Of a stretch of DNA of 64,000 nt, positions 34,385 to 44,458 are shown piece by piece (the first letter of the stretch is position 1; the number at the start of each line of letters is the position of its first letter). A program made the translations under genes and the position numbers. The stretch comes from Terriglobia bacterium (GTDB lineage: Bacteria > Acidobacteriota > Terriglobia > Bryobacterales > Bryobacteraceae): the NCBI GenBank assembly GCA_020073445.1, contig JAIQFE010000016.1, positions 1-64,000 on the forward strand, written 5' to 3'. Below the pieces are notes generated by a model that did no database searches, was not told where the DNA came from, and saw nothing but the letters and a program-made list of their open reading frames with translations.

Positions 34385-34394
34385 TATATAGGCC

Positions 34395-36113
34395 ATGAGA
34401 CACCGAACCTGGATCCCGATCTTGATCGTTGTGACCGCAGCTCTCCCGTGTATCGGCCAGAGTGTTGCCTCCAAGTGCCCGAGCCTGAGTTCACTCACAG
34501 GGCTCCCGAACCCGACCACCGTGATCAACTCGGCCGTTCTTAACTCTCCGCGTGCTGCGCAGGGTAACACGCCCGCTCTCCCCGAGCATTGCGAAGTCCA
34601 GGGCCGGATGAACGATCGCACGGGTGTGAATTCCCAACACTACGCCATCCGGTTCCATCTGCGTCTGCCCTCCGAGTGGAACGGACGATTCTTTTTCGAA
34701 GGCGGCGGCGGATCGAACGGAAACCTCGGCAACGCGTTGGGGAATCTGCAAGGTCAGCAGCGCTCGAACGCGCTCGTGATGGGATTCGCCGTGGTCTCCA
34801 CCGATTCCGGTCACGATAACGCCGTCAATAACGATCCCACGCGGAACGGCACGGTGACTTTCGGCTTCGATCCACAAGCCCGCCGTGATTTCGGATACAA
34901 CTCCTATGATCAGGTCGCGCAGTCGGCCAAGGCGATCATCAGCGCTTACTACGGCCGGCCGCCCGAGCGGTCGTATTACGTTGGGTGCTCGGAAGGCGGC
35001 CGCGAAGCCATGATGATGTCGCAGCGATTCCCGACGTACTTCGATGGGATCCTGGCGTGCTCTCCGGGTTTCAAACTCGCCAAGGCCGCTTTGTTCGGCC
35101 ACTCTGCCGATGTGCAGGCTTTGGCCGAAGTAGCCAAGACGTCCGGAATCTTCGACCGGTTCGGGCAACCGCTCCTCAACAAAACGTTCACCGACGAGGA
35201 TCTGGATCTGGCGTCACAAGCCATCACCAGCGCGTGCGATGCGCTGGATGGTTTACAAGACGCGATCATCGATAATTTCCCGGCATGCACCGCGGCCGTT
35301 GTCGCGCCCAAGTTGACGGCCATCACGTGTAAAGGCCCCAAGCGGAACACCTGTCTTTCGGCCGCGCAAGTCGCGGCGCTGCAAAAGGTCTTCGCCGGCG
35401 CAAAGAGCGCGCAAGGCGAGCTGCTCTATGCCGACTGGGCTTGGGACCGCGGCATCGGCGGCAAGGTCGGCGAAGCCTACAACCAGGGATGGCGATCGTG
35501 GAAGATCGGTGCATACGACGCCGCCAATAATTCTGCGATCATCGCGACCCTCGGGAGCGCATCGGCATCCGCGCTATTTGTGACTCCGCCCGTGACCGTC
35601 GCTGCTACAGGTGCCGGTCCGCTGGCGTATCTCCTGGGTGTCGATTTCAATCGTGACGCCGCCAAGCTCTACGCCAAGTCCGGCGAATTCACGGAGGCGG
35701 TGTGGGATTTCATGATGGCCAGCTCGACGGATCTTTCGGCGTTCAAGAACCACGGCGGGAAGCTGCTGATCGTGCACGGCGTCAGCGATCCGGTGTTCTC
35801 GATCAACGACACCATCTCCTGGTGGAACGATGTGAATCGTGCTAATAACGGCGCTGCGTCGGACTTCACGCGGCTGTTCGCGGTCCCGGGGATGAACCAC
35901 TGCGGAGGTGGCCCGGCCACCGACCAGTTCGATGCCTTCACGGCTCTGACGAATTGGGTCGAAAAAGGCGCCGCGCCGGATCGCATCGTCGCCACGGCGG
36001 GACAAAACTCGCCTTGGCCCGGCCGGACGCGGCCTCTATGCGCTTATCCCAAGCAGGCTCGCTACAAGGGCTCGGGCAGCATCGAGGACGCCGGCAATTT
36101 CGTCTGCCAGTAG
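34395..36113 (+). CDS. Tannase/feruloyl-esterase family hydrolase
   Basis: A secreted esterase of 572 residues with signal peptide about 1-21 (ILIVVTAALPCIGQ). Nucleophile elbow GCSEGGREA (about 195-203), with Cys directly before Ser as in the family. The acid is in VHGVSDPVFS, and the GMNHCGGGPATDQFDAFTAL segment supplies His and the partner Cys of the CS-D-HC disulphide motif. Several further Cys occur in pairs. It hydrolyses gallate/ferulate-type esters of plant polymers (family knowledge). In context it lies directly after PrpD copy B and faces an alpha/beta hydrolase with 4 bp between stops. Confidence 0.93.
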   Translation: MRHRTWIPILIVVTAALPCIGQSVASKCPSLSSLTGLPNPTTVINSAVLNSPRAAQGNTPALPEHCEVQGRMNDRTGVNSQHYAIRFHLRLPSEWNGRFFFEGGGGSNGNLGNALGNLQGQQRSNALVMGFAVVSTDSGHDNAVNNDPTRNGTVTFGFDPQARRDFGYNSYDQVAQSAKAIISAYYGRPPERSYYVGCSEGGREAMMMSQRFPTYFDGILACSPGFKLAKAALFGHSADVQALAEVAKTSGIFDRFGQPLLNKTFTDEDLDLASQAITSACDALDGLQDAIIDNFPACTAAVVAPKLTAITCKGPKRNTCLSAAQVAALQKVFAGAKSAQGELLYADWAWDRGIGGKVGEAYNQGWRSWKIGAYDAANNSAIIATLGSASASALFVTPPVTVAATGAGPLAYLLGVDFNRDAAKLYAKSGEFTEAVWDFMMASSTDLSAFKNHGGKLLIVHGVSDPVFSINDTISWWNDVNRANNGAASDFTRLFAVPGMNHCGGGPATDQFDAFTALTNWVEKGAAPDRIVATAGQNSPWPGRTRPLCAYPKQARYKGSGSIEDAGNFVCQ

Positions 36114-36117
36114 AGAG

Positions 36118-36900
36118 CTACTTCAAGAACTTTTCCACCATCTCCGCCACGCGTTCCGGATACTCTGCGGGGAACAAGTGTCCGGCCCGATCGATCACTT
36201 CCACGGTCGCGCGGGATATGGGCCGCGCAAAATCGTGGGCATAAGCCACGGGAACCAGCTTGTCCTGCTTGCCCCAGAGGATCATGGTCGGCGCCTGGAT
36301 ACTGTGAAGACGCTGCTTCAGTCCCCGATCCGGGATCGGCCAGGCGAATTTGCCTGTAGACGCCGAGGACCAGACCATGCGAAGCTGCAGTTCCGTGTCG
36401 GGTACGCCGAACAACTGGCTTCCCAGGGACCCCTTCGGATCGTGAACCAGGTACTTGGGGAGGTCACTGCACGGGGTGACAATCATCCAGTTCGGAATTG
36501 GCTTGTCTTCCCGCCACAGTCCGATGGGGCACATCAGAACCAGTTTGCTCACCATCTTAGGATGGTTCGCCGCCAATTCCGCTGCCGTCATAGCGCCGAA
36601 GGAGTGCCCGATCACGGGCACGGATTTCAGGCCGAGGACGTCGAACAACTCGCGATAGTAGAAAATCAGATCCCACAGGTCATCGAGCTGGGCGATCGCG
36701 TCTTCGTCGCCGTCGGTGAGAGCGGGATGCTCGGGTGCATACACCGTATGGTGCTCTGCAAGCGCCTCGAGAAAGGGATCCAATACGCGCCCTCCTGCTC
36801 CGTGCAGGAATACCACTGGTGAACCGCTGCCTCCGACTCTGATGTTCGGGTGGATCCTGTTTTGCCAAACGCTGACACGGCGATCGGCTACCATGCTCAT
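36118..36900 (-). CDS. Alpha/beta hydrolase
   Basis: 260 residues, no signal peptide. GSPVVFLHGAGG (oxyanion HG) near 27-38, nucleophile GHSFG (about 98-102), acid in WGKQDKLVP and His in DRAGHLFPAEYP near the C-terminus. A complete catalytic triad of the epoxide-hydrolase/C-C hydrolase-like group. The substrate is not evident. It may complete ester or ring-fission steps with the neighbouring tannase gene (inference only). Confidence 0.9.
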   Translation of the reverse strand: MSMVADRRVSVWQNRIHPNIRVGGSGSPVVFLHGAGGRVLDPFLEALAEHHTVYAPEHPALTDGDEDAIAQLDDLWDLIFYYRELFDVLGLKSVPVIGHSFGAMTAAELAANHPKMVSKLVLMCPIGLWREDKPIPNWMIVTPCSDLPKYLVHDPKGSLGSQLFGVPDTELQLRMVWSSASTGKFAWPIPDRGLKQRLHSIQAPTMILWGKQDKLVPVAYAHDFARPISRATVEVIDRAGHLFPAEYPERVAEMVEKFLK

Positions 36901-37308
36901 GCGGCTCTCCTCAAAATGTCTGACTGGCAGCGTGGGGGACGCACTGTGGACGGCTGCCAGAAGGATAGCCTACAACAACGGGAGGTCTCTTGTGCGGACG
37001 CGTCCCGGGTCAAACATTTCTACTTCACGGCGTGATTCGTCACCCGCGGTTCCGAGCACGCTTCTCGGGTTGGTCTCGCGGGCAGCGGCGTGGTCGGCGA
37101 GCACTGTGGAGGCCGAGTTCGAAGCCCCGGCCCCCACGATTGAACTGATGCGCAAGCTGACTGCTGAACGGCACTAGCGGGTGCTGAAGCACGGGTCGCA
37201 CGCTGATTCGAAGAAGGGGACAAGCAGCTCTGTCCACTCCCGGGCCCGTGCGCGAAAGCACCAGATTACGCGAGGGGACAGAGTAGCCTGTCACTTTGCA
37301 TAACGCGT
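36901..37308. other. 408-bp gap with short repeats
   Basis: No supported gene. A minus-strand frame ending GRVRTRDLPLL lacks any plausible start and matches no family. The distal part holds two REP-like palindromes (separate entry). The promoter of the alpha/beta hydrolase must lie at the left edge. Confidence 0.45.
37216..37293. repeat. Two REP-like palindromes, GGGGACA...TGTC type
   Basis: GGGGACA-N6-CTGTCC at 37216-37235 and GGGGACA-N7-CTGTCA at 37274-37293, 58 bp apart in the same orientation. Each has a short GGACA/TGTCC-type inverted repeat around a few bases. This motif is seen in many genomes as multi-copy extragenic palindromes linked to RAYT transposases (known). No transposase is nearby. 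Confidence 0.5.
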
Positions 37309-40300
37309 CTAGAACGTGATGCGTCCCACCAGCGTGCCGGTGCGATATCCCTGCGTGCCGGTGGTCGGGACGACCGATCCAAAGCCCGCCGAATACAGGC
37401 CGGTGAGGGGTCCACTAGTCTGCTTGGTCGGGGCTGTTGCGAAACCGGGGCCGACGTTCCCGGCGGCGGGCTGGGGCAAGCGGGTGCGATTGAAGGCGTT
37501 GCTGAACTCTACGCGGACGTTGAACGTGATTTTCTCTTTAACGCGGAACGTCCGGCCGAAGTTCGCATTCTCTGTGGGATAGCGGAATCCGCGGTAGTCG
37601 CGGAAGGTGCTCTGATTGCTGCTCCACTGTCCGTCCGGCACATTGGCCCAAGCTGCCGGATTCAGCACGATGTTCTTCGTCGGGTCGAAACAGTGGCAGT
37701 TGAGATCGATCGGATCGGTGTGAGTCACTCCGTTGTAATCCACCCAGTTTGTGGAGAACAGGGGCTGACCTGCGACTCTTTCCGCCGGTCCCGGGCCGCG
37801 GCCGAGCCACTGGCTGATTGGATGTGCACCAGCGGACGCGGGCCGGGCGATAATCGGCGCGCTCTGATACTGCGCGTACCAGCCGACCGTCCAGTCACCG
37901 AGAACATATGAAGTCAATTTGTTCCCAAACAGAGTCTTCCTGGGAGTGACGTACTGCGCTGAGAAGCGGAACTGTAACGGAAGATCGTTCGCGGAAATGT
38001 TTTTGCCCAGACCCGTGTTGAAGATATCCGGAGAACTCAACAGATCCAGGTTTTTCGACCAGGTGAAATTTCCGTTCACGGTCAAGCCATGGCTCAGCCG
38101 CTGCGTCACCGTGGCTTGCAGCGAATCGTACCAGGTCTTGCCCAGTGGTGCAGCGGTCGGGTTGATATTGCCGGTGAATTGCGGGAAGGGCAGCAACGAC
38201 TGCAGAACACTCTGATTGGTGGGGAAGCTGGAATAGGGTCGGCCGACACCGCGCCCGGCGAGAGCGCCTAGCTGCGGGCCGAGCTGAGTACTGAGGGCCG
38301 TGGCGTCCGCCAGGTTGCCGACCGTAAATCCATCCTTAGCCAGCTGCGGCTGAGACACCGAATTGATCGGGGCGAGAGCTCCGGCGGGCCACCATATGCC
38401 ACGATTGGCCACGTAGGATGCCTCCACCACCAGGTCTCGATTTATTTCGCGTTGGAAGCCGACGCTCCACTGATACTGGCGGGCGGGCCGTGCCGCGTTT
38501 TGATCGACAAAGAGGGGCCCCGCTGTCAGCGTGCCGGGCAACGATGGCAAGCCGCCGGGGTTCAAGACAATGGCCGGATGAATCGTGGACGGAGGACCGT
38601 CCTGCATGTTGAACAGGGATTGACCGAAAGCGGGTATGCCCGCGAGCTGATAGTTGAGGGGCGGGCTGAACGCGCCTGTCGAGCTGGCGTTGTAGACGAC
38701 GCCAAAGCCGCCGCGGAACACAGTCTTGGAATTGATCTGGTACGCGATCCCGATCCTGGGCCCGATGGCGTAGGGATAGTTGTTGGCGAACGTGCAATGG
38801 CATGTGGCCTCAAACTGCAAGGCGCCGGGATGCCCATCGGCGGTGGGATTCGCCAGAAGCAGCGCAAAGCTCGGTTGCCGGCCATAGGTCTCGCGTGAAT
38901 ATGTTCCGTAGTCCCAGCGGAGGCCGTAATCCAGCGTCAGCTTGCGAGTGACTTTCCAGGTGTCTTGCACGAACAGCCCCCACTGCTGCCTTCCGACGTG
39001 ATACACGGAGGGCACGCCGACGCCGTAGCTGGTTACCTGACCGAGCAGGAAACTGGCGTAACCAAAGCCCGGCGATCCACCGGTGGTGGTGAGTCCTTCG
39101 AGCGAAGTCTGCGTGGTCGCGGTGGCGAGCGCCAGCGTCTGGTCGAAGGCGCCGGCGGTGGTCCACGGCGGCTGGGCGTTGCTGACTTGCGGATTCCCTT
39201 CGGCGCGCCACTCGGCGCCGATCTTGTAGGAATGATTTCCGCGGACCGAGGTCACGCTGAGATTGACAGCGGGTTTCTCAACGAACTGGTGAGTCTGAAA
39301 TTGCGGACCCATGTTGGACATGCCGCCGGTGGCAGGAGAGGCGCCGATGGAGATGGTGGGGAACTGGCGTACGACGGTCTGTCCCTTCAGGCCGAGTTGC
39401 TTCAAGGCGTCGAAGTCCGTGACCGGCGTATCGTCCCACAGGTGATTCTTCTGGTAGCCGAGCCCGAGGTGGGCGATCATGGTCGGCGAGATGGTGTGAT
39501 CGTAGTTGAGGCGGATGGTGTAAGAGCGGTCGAAGTTTCCGATCACGGTGCTGAGAGCTGGCGGAAAGCCCTCAGGCTGGGCAGGAGAGCCCACGATCGG
39601 GTACTGATCCGCGGTGCGTGTACCGGACCAGTAGAACGACAGGTGACCCTTGCTGCCGACGCTCTGATCCAACTTGAGGGACGGGATCTCGGTGGTCCTC
39701 TCACTATTCTGGTTGTTGTTGAAGTTGCTGCCAATGTTGCGTGCATTGGGCCCGATCGGCTGCGGGATCAGGTTCTGAATGTTCTTTGCGACCGTATCGA
39801 AACGGGTGGGATCGATCTTGTTTCCGAGGAAAGGATCCCGAACCAGTACCGATTGGCCGTTCGCGCAATTCGCGCCCGGGAACTGTGCCAGATTGCAGGT
39901 CACTTGCCGAGTACTCTGGGGATCGAAGATGGTGCCCGCCAGAATGTTTCGGCCAAGAGGATCGGTGTAATTGGAAGCGCCCAGCTTGATCAACTGATTG
40001 CCGGACGCGGGAATCACCTGGCTGAAATCGCCGTTTCTGTAAGCGGTGATGGGCACCGTTACGGTTGTGGTGGCCACTGTCTGGCGTTCGCGATACTGCT
40101 CGAAATTCCAGAAGAAGAAGGTTCTGTTGGTGCCGTTGTAGATCTTGGGAATCCGGACGGGGCCGCCCAGGCTGCCTCCGTAGTCGTTGCGGCGGGCTTT
40201 GTTGTGTAGTCCGGTATACGGCTGGCTGGCGTTATACGCTTCGTTGACGTTGTAATCGTAGAGGCTGCCGTGATACTGATTGGTTCCCGAGCGCATGGTG

Positions 40301-41040
40301 GCGTTGAACAATCCGCCGCCTACGGCGCCGTATTCCGCGGCGAAGTTGCTGGTCTGAACCGCGACTTCCTGAATCGCCTCGGCGCTGGGCTGGACTTCCA
40401 TGGTGAAGACGTTCAGCGTCCCGTTGTTACCCGCGTCCATGCCCTCGATGCGGTAGGAGGCGGTGTTCGCGGCGGCGCCGTTGGCGACGATGTTCGGCGT
40501 GCCGCCGAAGAATCCACCCACCGTGTACTGAATTCCTGGAACCAATGTGGCCAAAGCCCAGGGATTCCGGACGCCCGCGGCAGAGGCCTGCTGTTCGCCG
40601 ATACTGAGCAGAGGCAGGTTATTGATCCGGTCGCCGGTGACGGTCGACGACACCTCGCTCGATTCGGTCTTCATCAACGTCGCTTCGGCGGTGACGGTGA
40701 CAGTCTCCGCGGACGACCCGATCTCGAGAGCTATGTCAATCCGCATGACTTGCGTCGGCGCCAAGGACAATCCTTGCCGGGTGTATTTCTTGAATCCTTG
40801 AACATCGACCAACACCTCGTACGAACCGGCCGGCAACTGCGGAAGCGTGTAATTGCCGGTTTGCGTCGAGGTGGCCGAGTAAGTCTGGCCGGTCGCGACG
40901 TTCTTCGCCTCAATGGCAGCATTGGCTACGACGGCACCGGTAGCGTCCGAAATCGTGCCGGTAATGGAGCCGCGGTCGGTTTGCGCGGCGGCGATGCAAG
41001 CAACCGCGAACAAACAAATAGCTAACTTAGCTAAACGCAT
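37309..41040 (-). CDS. TonB-dependent receptor, Oar type, copy 3
   Basis: 1243 residues. GGGGGAGGAA lies 8 nt before the ATG at 41040. Signal peptide MRLAKLAICLFAVACIAAAQ, cut near 20. Carboxypeptidase-regulatory-like domain 24-105 (SITGTISDATGAVVANAAIE). Plug about 120-235 (LMKTESSEVSSTV, TLVPGIQYTVGG, VANGAAANTASYRIEGMD), then the barrel, ending LVGRITF with terminal Phe. More diverged from copies 1 and 2 than those are from each other; the plug carries a GTPNIVANGAAAN variant. A TTGCTC-N17-TATACT promoter lies upstream. No SusD-like partner is seen. Confidence 0.93.
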   Translation of the reverse strand: MRLAKLAICLFAVACIAAAQTDRGSITGTISDATGAVVANAAIEAKNVATGQTYSATSTQTGNYTLPQLPAGSYEVLVDVQGFKKYTRQGLSLAPTQVMRIDIALEIGSSAETVTVTAEATLMKTESSEVSSTVTGDRINNLPLLSIGEQQASAAGVRNPWALATLVPGIQYTVGGFFGGTPNIVANGAAANTASYRIEGMDAGNNGTLNVFTMEVQPSAEAIQEVAVQTSNFAAEYGAVGGGLFNATMRSGTNQYHGSLYDYNVNEAYNASQPYTGLHNKARRNDYGGSLGGPVRIPKIYNGTNRTFFFWNFEQYRERQTVATTTVTVPITAYRNGDFSQVIPASGNQLIKLGASNYTDPLGRNILAGTIFDPQSTRQVTCNLAQFPGANCANGQSVLVRDPFLGNKIDPTRFDTVAKNIQNLIPQPIGPNARNIGSNFNNNQNSERTTEIPSLKLDQSVGSKGHLSFYWSGTRTADQYPIVGSPAQPEGFPPALSTVIGNFDRSYTIRLNYDHTISPTMIAHLGLGYQKNHLWDDTPVTDFDALKQLGLKGQTVVRQFPTISIGASPATGGMSNMGPQFQTHQFVEKPAVNLSVTSVRGNHSYKIGAEWRAEGNPQVSNAQPPWTTAGAFDQTLALATATTQTSLEGLTTTGGSPGFGYASFLLGQVTSYGVGVPSVYHVGRQQWGLFVQDTWKVTRKLTLDYGLRWDYGTYSRETYGRQPSFALLLANPTADGHPGALQFEATCHCTFANNYPYAIGPRIGIAYQINSKTVFRGGFGVVYNASSTGAFSPPLNYQLAGIPAFGQSLFNMQDGPPSTIHPAIVLNPGGLPSLPGTLTAGPLFVDQNAARPARQYQWSVGFQREINRDLVVEASYVANRGIWWPAGALAPINSVSQPQLAKDGFTVGNLADATALSTQLGPQLGALAGRGVGRPYSSFPTNQSVLQSLLPFPQFTGNINPTAAPLGKTWYDSLQATVTQRLSHGLTVNGNFTWSKNLDLLSSPDIFNTGLGKNISANDLPLQFRFSAQYVTPRKTLFGNKLTSYVLGDWTVGWYAQYQSAPIIARPASAGAHPISQWLGRGPGPAERVAGQPLFSTNWVDYNGVTHTDPIDLNCHCFDPTKNIVLNPAAWANVPDGQWSSNQSTFRDYRGFRYPTENANFGRTFRVKEKITFNVRVEFSNAFNRTRLPQPAAGNVGPGFATAPTKQTSGPLTGLYSAGFGSVVPTTGTQGYRTGTLVGRITF

Positions 41041-41123
41041 TTAAATTCCTCCCCCTTTTGACAGCGAGTTAACCCTAAATCGCAAGAGCCTAAACCCAGA
41101 GGCTCTGCATGCGGATCGGAGGA

Positions 41124-41152
41124 AGTATACTCCTGGGGGTTGTCAAGAGCAA
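41124..41152 (-). promoter_or_regulatory. Promoter of TonB receptor 3
   Basis: On the minus strand TTGCTC (41152-41147) and TATACT (41129-41124) are 17 nt apart, with an 84-nt leader to the start. The -10 element lies in GGAGTATACTTCC, closely matching the GGAGTATGCTCC of receptor 1. A TTGACA also occurs, but only 11 nt from the -10. Confidence 0.5.
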
Positions 41153-41182
41153 GGGCTCGGGATGTTTTCTTGGGGGAACTAC

Positions 41183-41989
41183 TTACTTGCCGACCAAGCG
41201 GTCTACGTCGACGTTGAACTCGTTGCACACGTACTCGTGGATCTCCCAGGTGGTGCTGAGAATGTGAGTTCGTTTGAACGTGTGGGGTTTGGTGAAGGCG
41301 CCGGGATCCTCCATGGTGATCTCGGCTTCGAGATGGCCCAGATCGGGCCGTGAATAGCGTTCGATGACGTGAAGCTTTTCCGTATGCGGCGCGCCCCGGC
41401 CATTGAGCCAGGTCTTGTCGTTGAAGTTGACGGTGTCGACCACCAGAGTGTCGCCTTGCCAGGACGCGATGGAATCGCCCATCCAGGTGGGGTCCAGGTC
41501 TTTGTCGTGGCCGCGATTCAATAAGAATTGCCGGTAACTGTGCACGTTGCCTTCAAAGAGCATCACGATCACTTCGGGCGACTGCACGATCTTGAAGGGG
41601 TAGGGCGTGATGCGAGGCACTCCCGCAGGCAGGCATTTTGCTTCGGGATCTTCGCGGCCTTGCGTGGCCTGGCGATCTTCCATAACCTTCTGGGCCCAGG
41701 GCTGCAAGGGCAGGGGTCCACCCATGTTGGAGAAGCTGTAATTGCCCGAGAGCCAGACGCCGGAAAGGTTGGGTTTCCCGTCGGCGGCGCGAGGCGTGGG
41801 ACCGGTGGGAGGGGCCGGCAGATTTTCGTCCCGCACTCCGTTGACGGCGATTACGCCCCCGGGTCCGCCGAGATCCTTCCCTTTGGCTTTTCCTTTTTCG
41901 GACTGCGCGTTGCTGCGCACTGGCGCGAGCGAAAGGATGGCGGCCATGGTGACGGCGGTGGCCAAAGACGAAAGAAGTGGCCGAGTCAT
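41183..41989 (-). CDS. Secreted protein of unknown function (WMGDS family)
   Basis: 268 residues from ATG 41989 (overlapping the DUF6152 stop by ATGA); the longer frame to 42181 lies inside that gene. Signal peptide about 1-27. A mature part has GKPNLSGVWLSGNYSF, CLPAGVPRITPYPFKIVQSP, DPTWMGDSIASWQGDTLVVD, FNDKTWLNGRG and HVIERYSRPDLGHLEAEI. The last blocks are shared with the protein at 56218-57198, a paralogue. Such proteins are numerous in Acidobacteria and mostly annotated hypothetical. Second gene of a two-gene operon with DUF6152. Confidence 0.75.
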   Translation of the reverse strand: MTRPLLSSLATAVTMAAILSLAPVRSNAQSEKGKAKGKDLGGPGGVIAVNGVRDENLPAPPTGPTPRAADGKPNLSGVWLSGNYSFSNMGGPLPLQPWAQKVMEDRQATQGREDPEAKCLPAGVPRITPYPFKIVQSPEVIVMLFEGNVHSYRQFLLNRGHDKDLDPTWMGDSIASWQGDTLVVDTVNFNDKTWLNGRGAPHTEKLHVIERYSRPDLGHLEAEITMEDPGAFTKPHTFKRTHILSTTWEIHEYVCNEFNVDVDRLVGK

Positions 41990-42429
41990 TTGGCGGCTCC
42001 GGTATTGGCCGCGGGGCCACCATCGTCTGCGGAAGATCCCGCAAAGACGGTTTTGCCACCTGCGAGAGTCACCATGCGGGCGTTGCCGTGAAGCGATCCG
42101 TCGGTCAGCGGGCGGGAGTCCTTGGCGAGATAGCCATCGACGGTGACCTGGTCGCCTTCCTTGAGCGAATCGCGCTTCCATCCGCGCCGCAGCAGCGCAT
42201 TCGGACTGCTGGTTTCAAAAGCGTACCGGGTGATTTTGCCGCTGGAGTCCTTGGCATCCACATAGATATAGGCGTGCGGATTCACCCATGCCAGCTTGGC
42301 CACCACGCCTTGCACGTTGACCGGCTTGTTGGCGTCGTACTCAGCGGAGAAGGAATGATGGGCAGATGCCGGAATCAGACCGATCAGCAACGTCAGGACG
42401 GCGGCGGGGATAGTTGCGGTAGCTCTCAT
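41986..42429 (-). CDS. DUF6152-type exported protein
   Basis: 147 residues from ATG 42429, which has GGAGG about 8 nt upstream. Signal peptide about 1-23 (LTLLIGLIPASAHHSFSAEYD); the mature protein starts with the HHSF motif typical of the family. The core is VNVQGVVAKLAWVNPHAYIYVDAKD and GDQVTVDGYLAKDSRPLTDGS, an OB-like beta barrel by pattern. Role unknown. The stop overlaps the start of the next gene by ATGA. The divergent DUF1800 gene begins 57 bp away. Confidence 0.8.
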   Translation of the reverse strand: MRATATIPAAVLTLLIGLIPASAHHSFSAEYDANKPVNVQGVVAKLAWVNPHAYIYVDAKDSSGKITRYAFETSSPNALLRRGWKRDSLKEGDQVTVDGYLAKDSRPLTDGSLHGNARMVTLAGGKTVFAGSSADDGGPAANTGAAK

Positions 42430-42486
42430 GGAATGGCCTCCATGGAAAATCATATACTAAGGCTGTCGGGAGGCGGAGGCGTCGGC

Positions 42487-44454
<1,968 letters not shown>

Positions 44455-44458
44455 GGAT

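Noticed and set aside
36970-37155. Minus-strand frame ending GRVRTRDLPLL
   Set aside because: Peptides like this are a common product of untranslated repeats; no ribosome site, no homologous fold.
38965-40209. Plus-strand 414-residue frame inside TonB receptor 3
   Set aside because: Antisense shadow, with the same composition as the other receptor shadows.
41141-41146. TTGACA (minus strand) as -35 of receptor 3
   Set aside because: Only 11 nt from the TATACT, too close for sigma-70. TTGCTC at 41152-41147 gives 17 nt, so I used that one.
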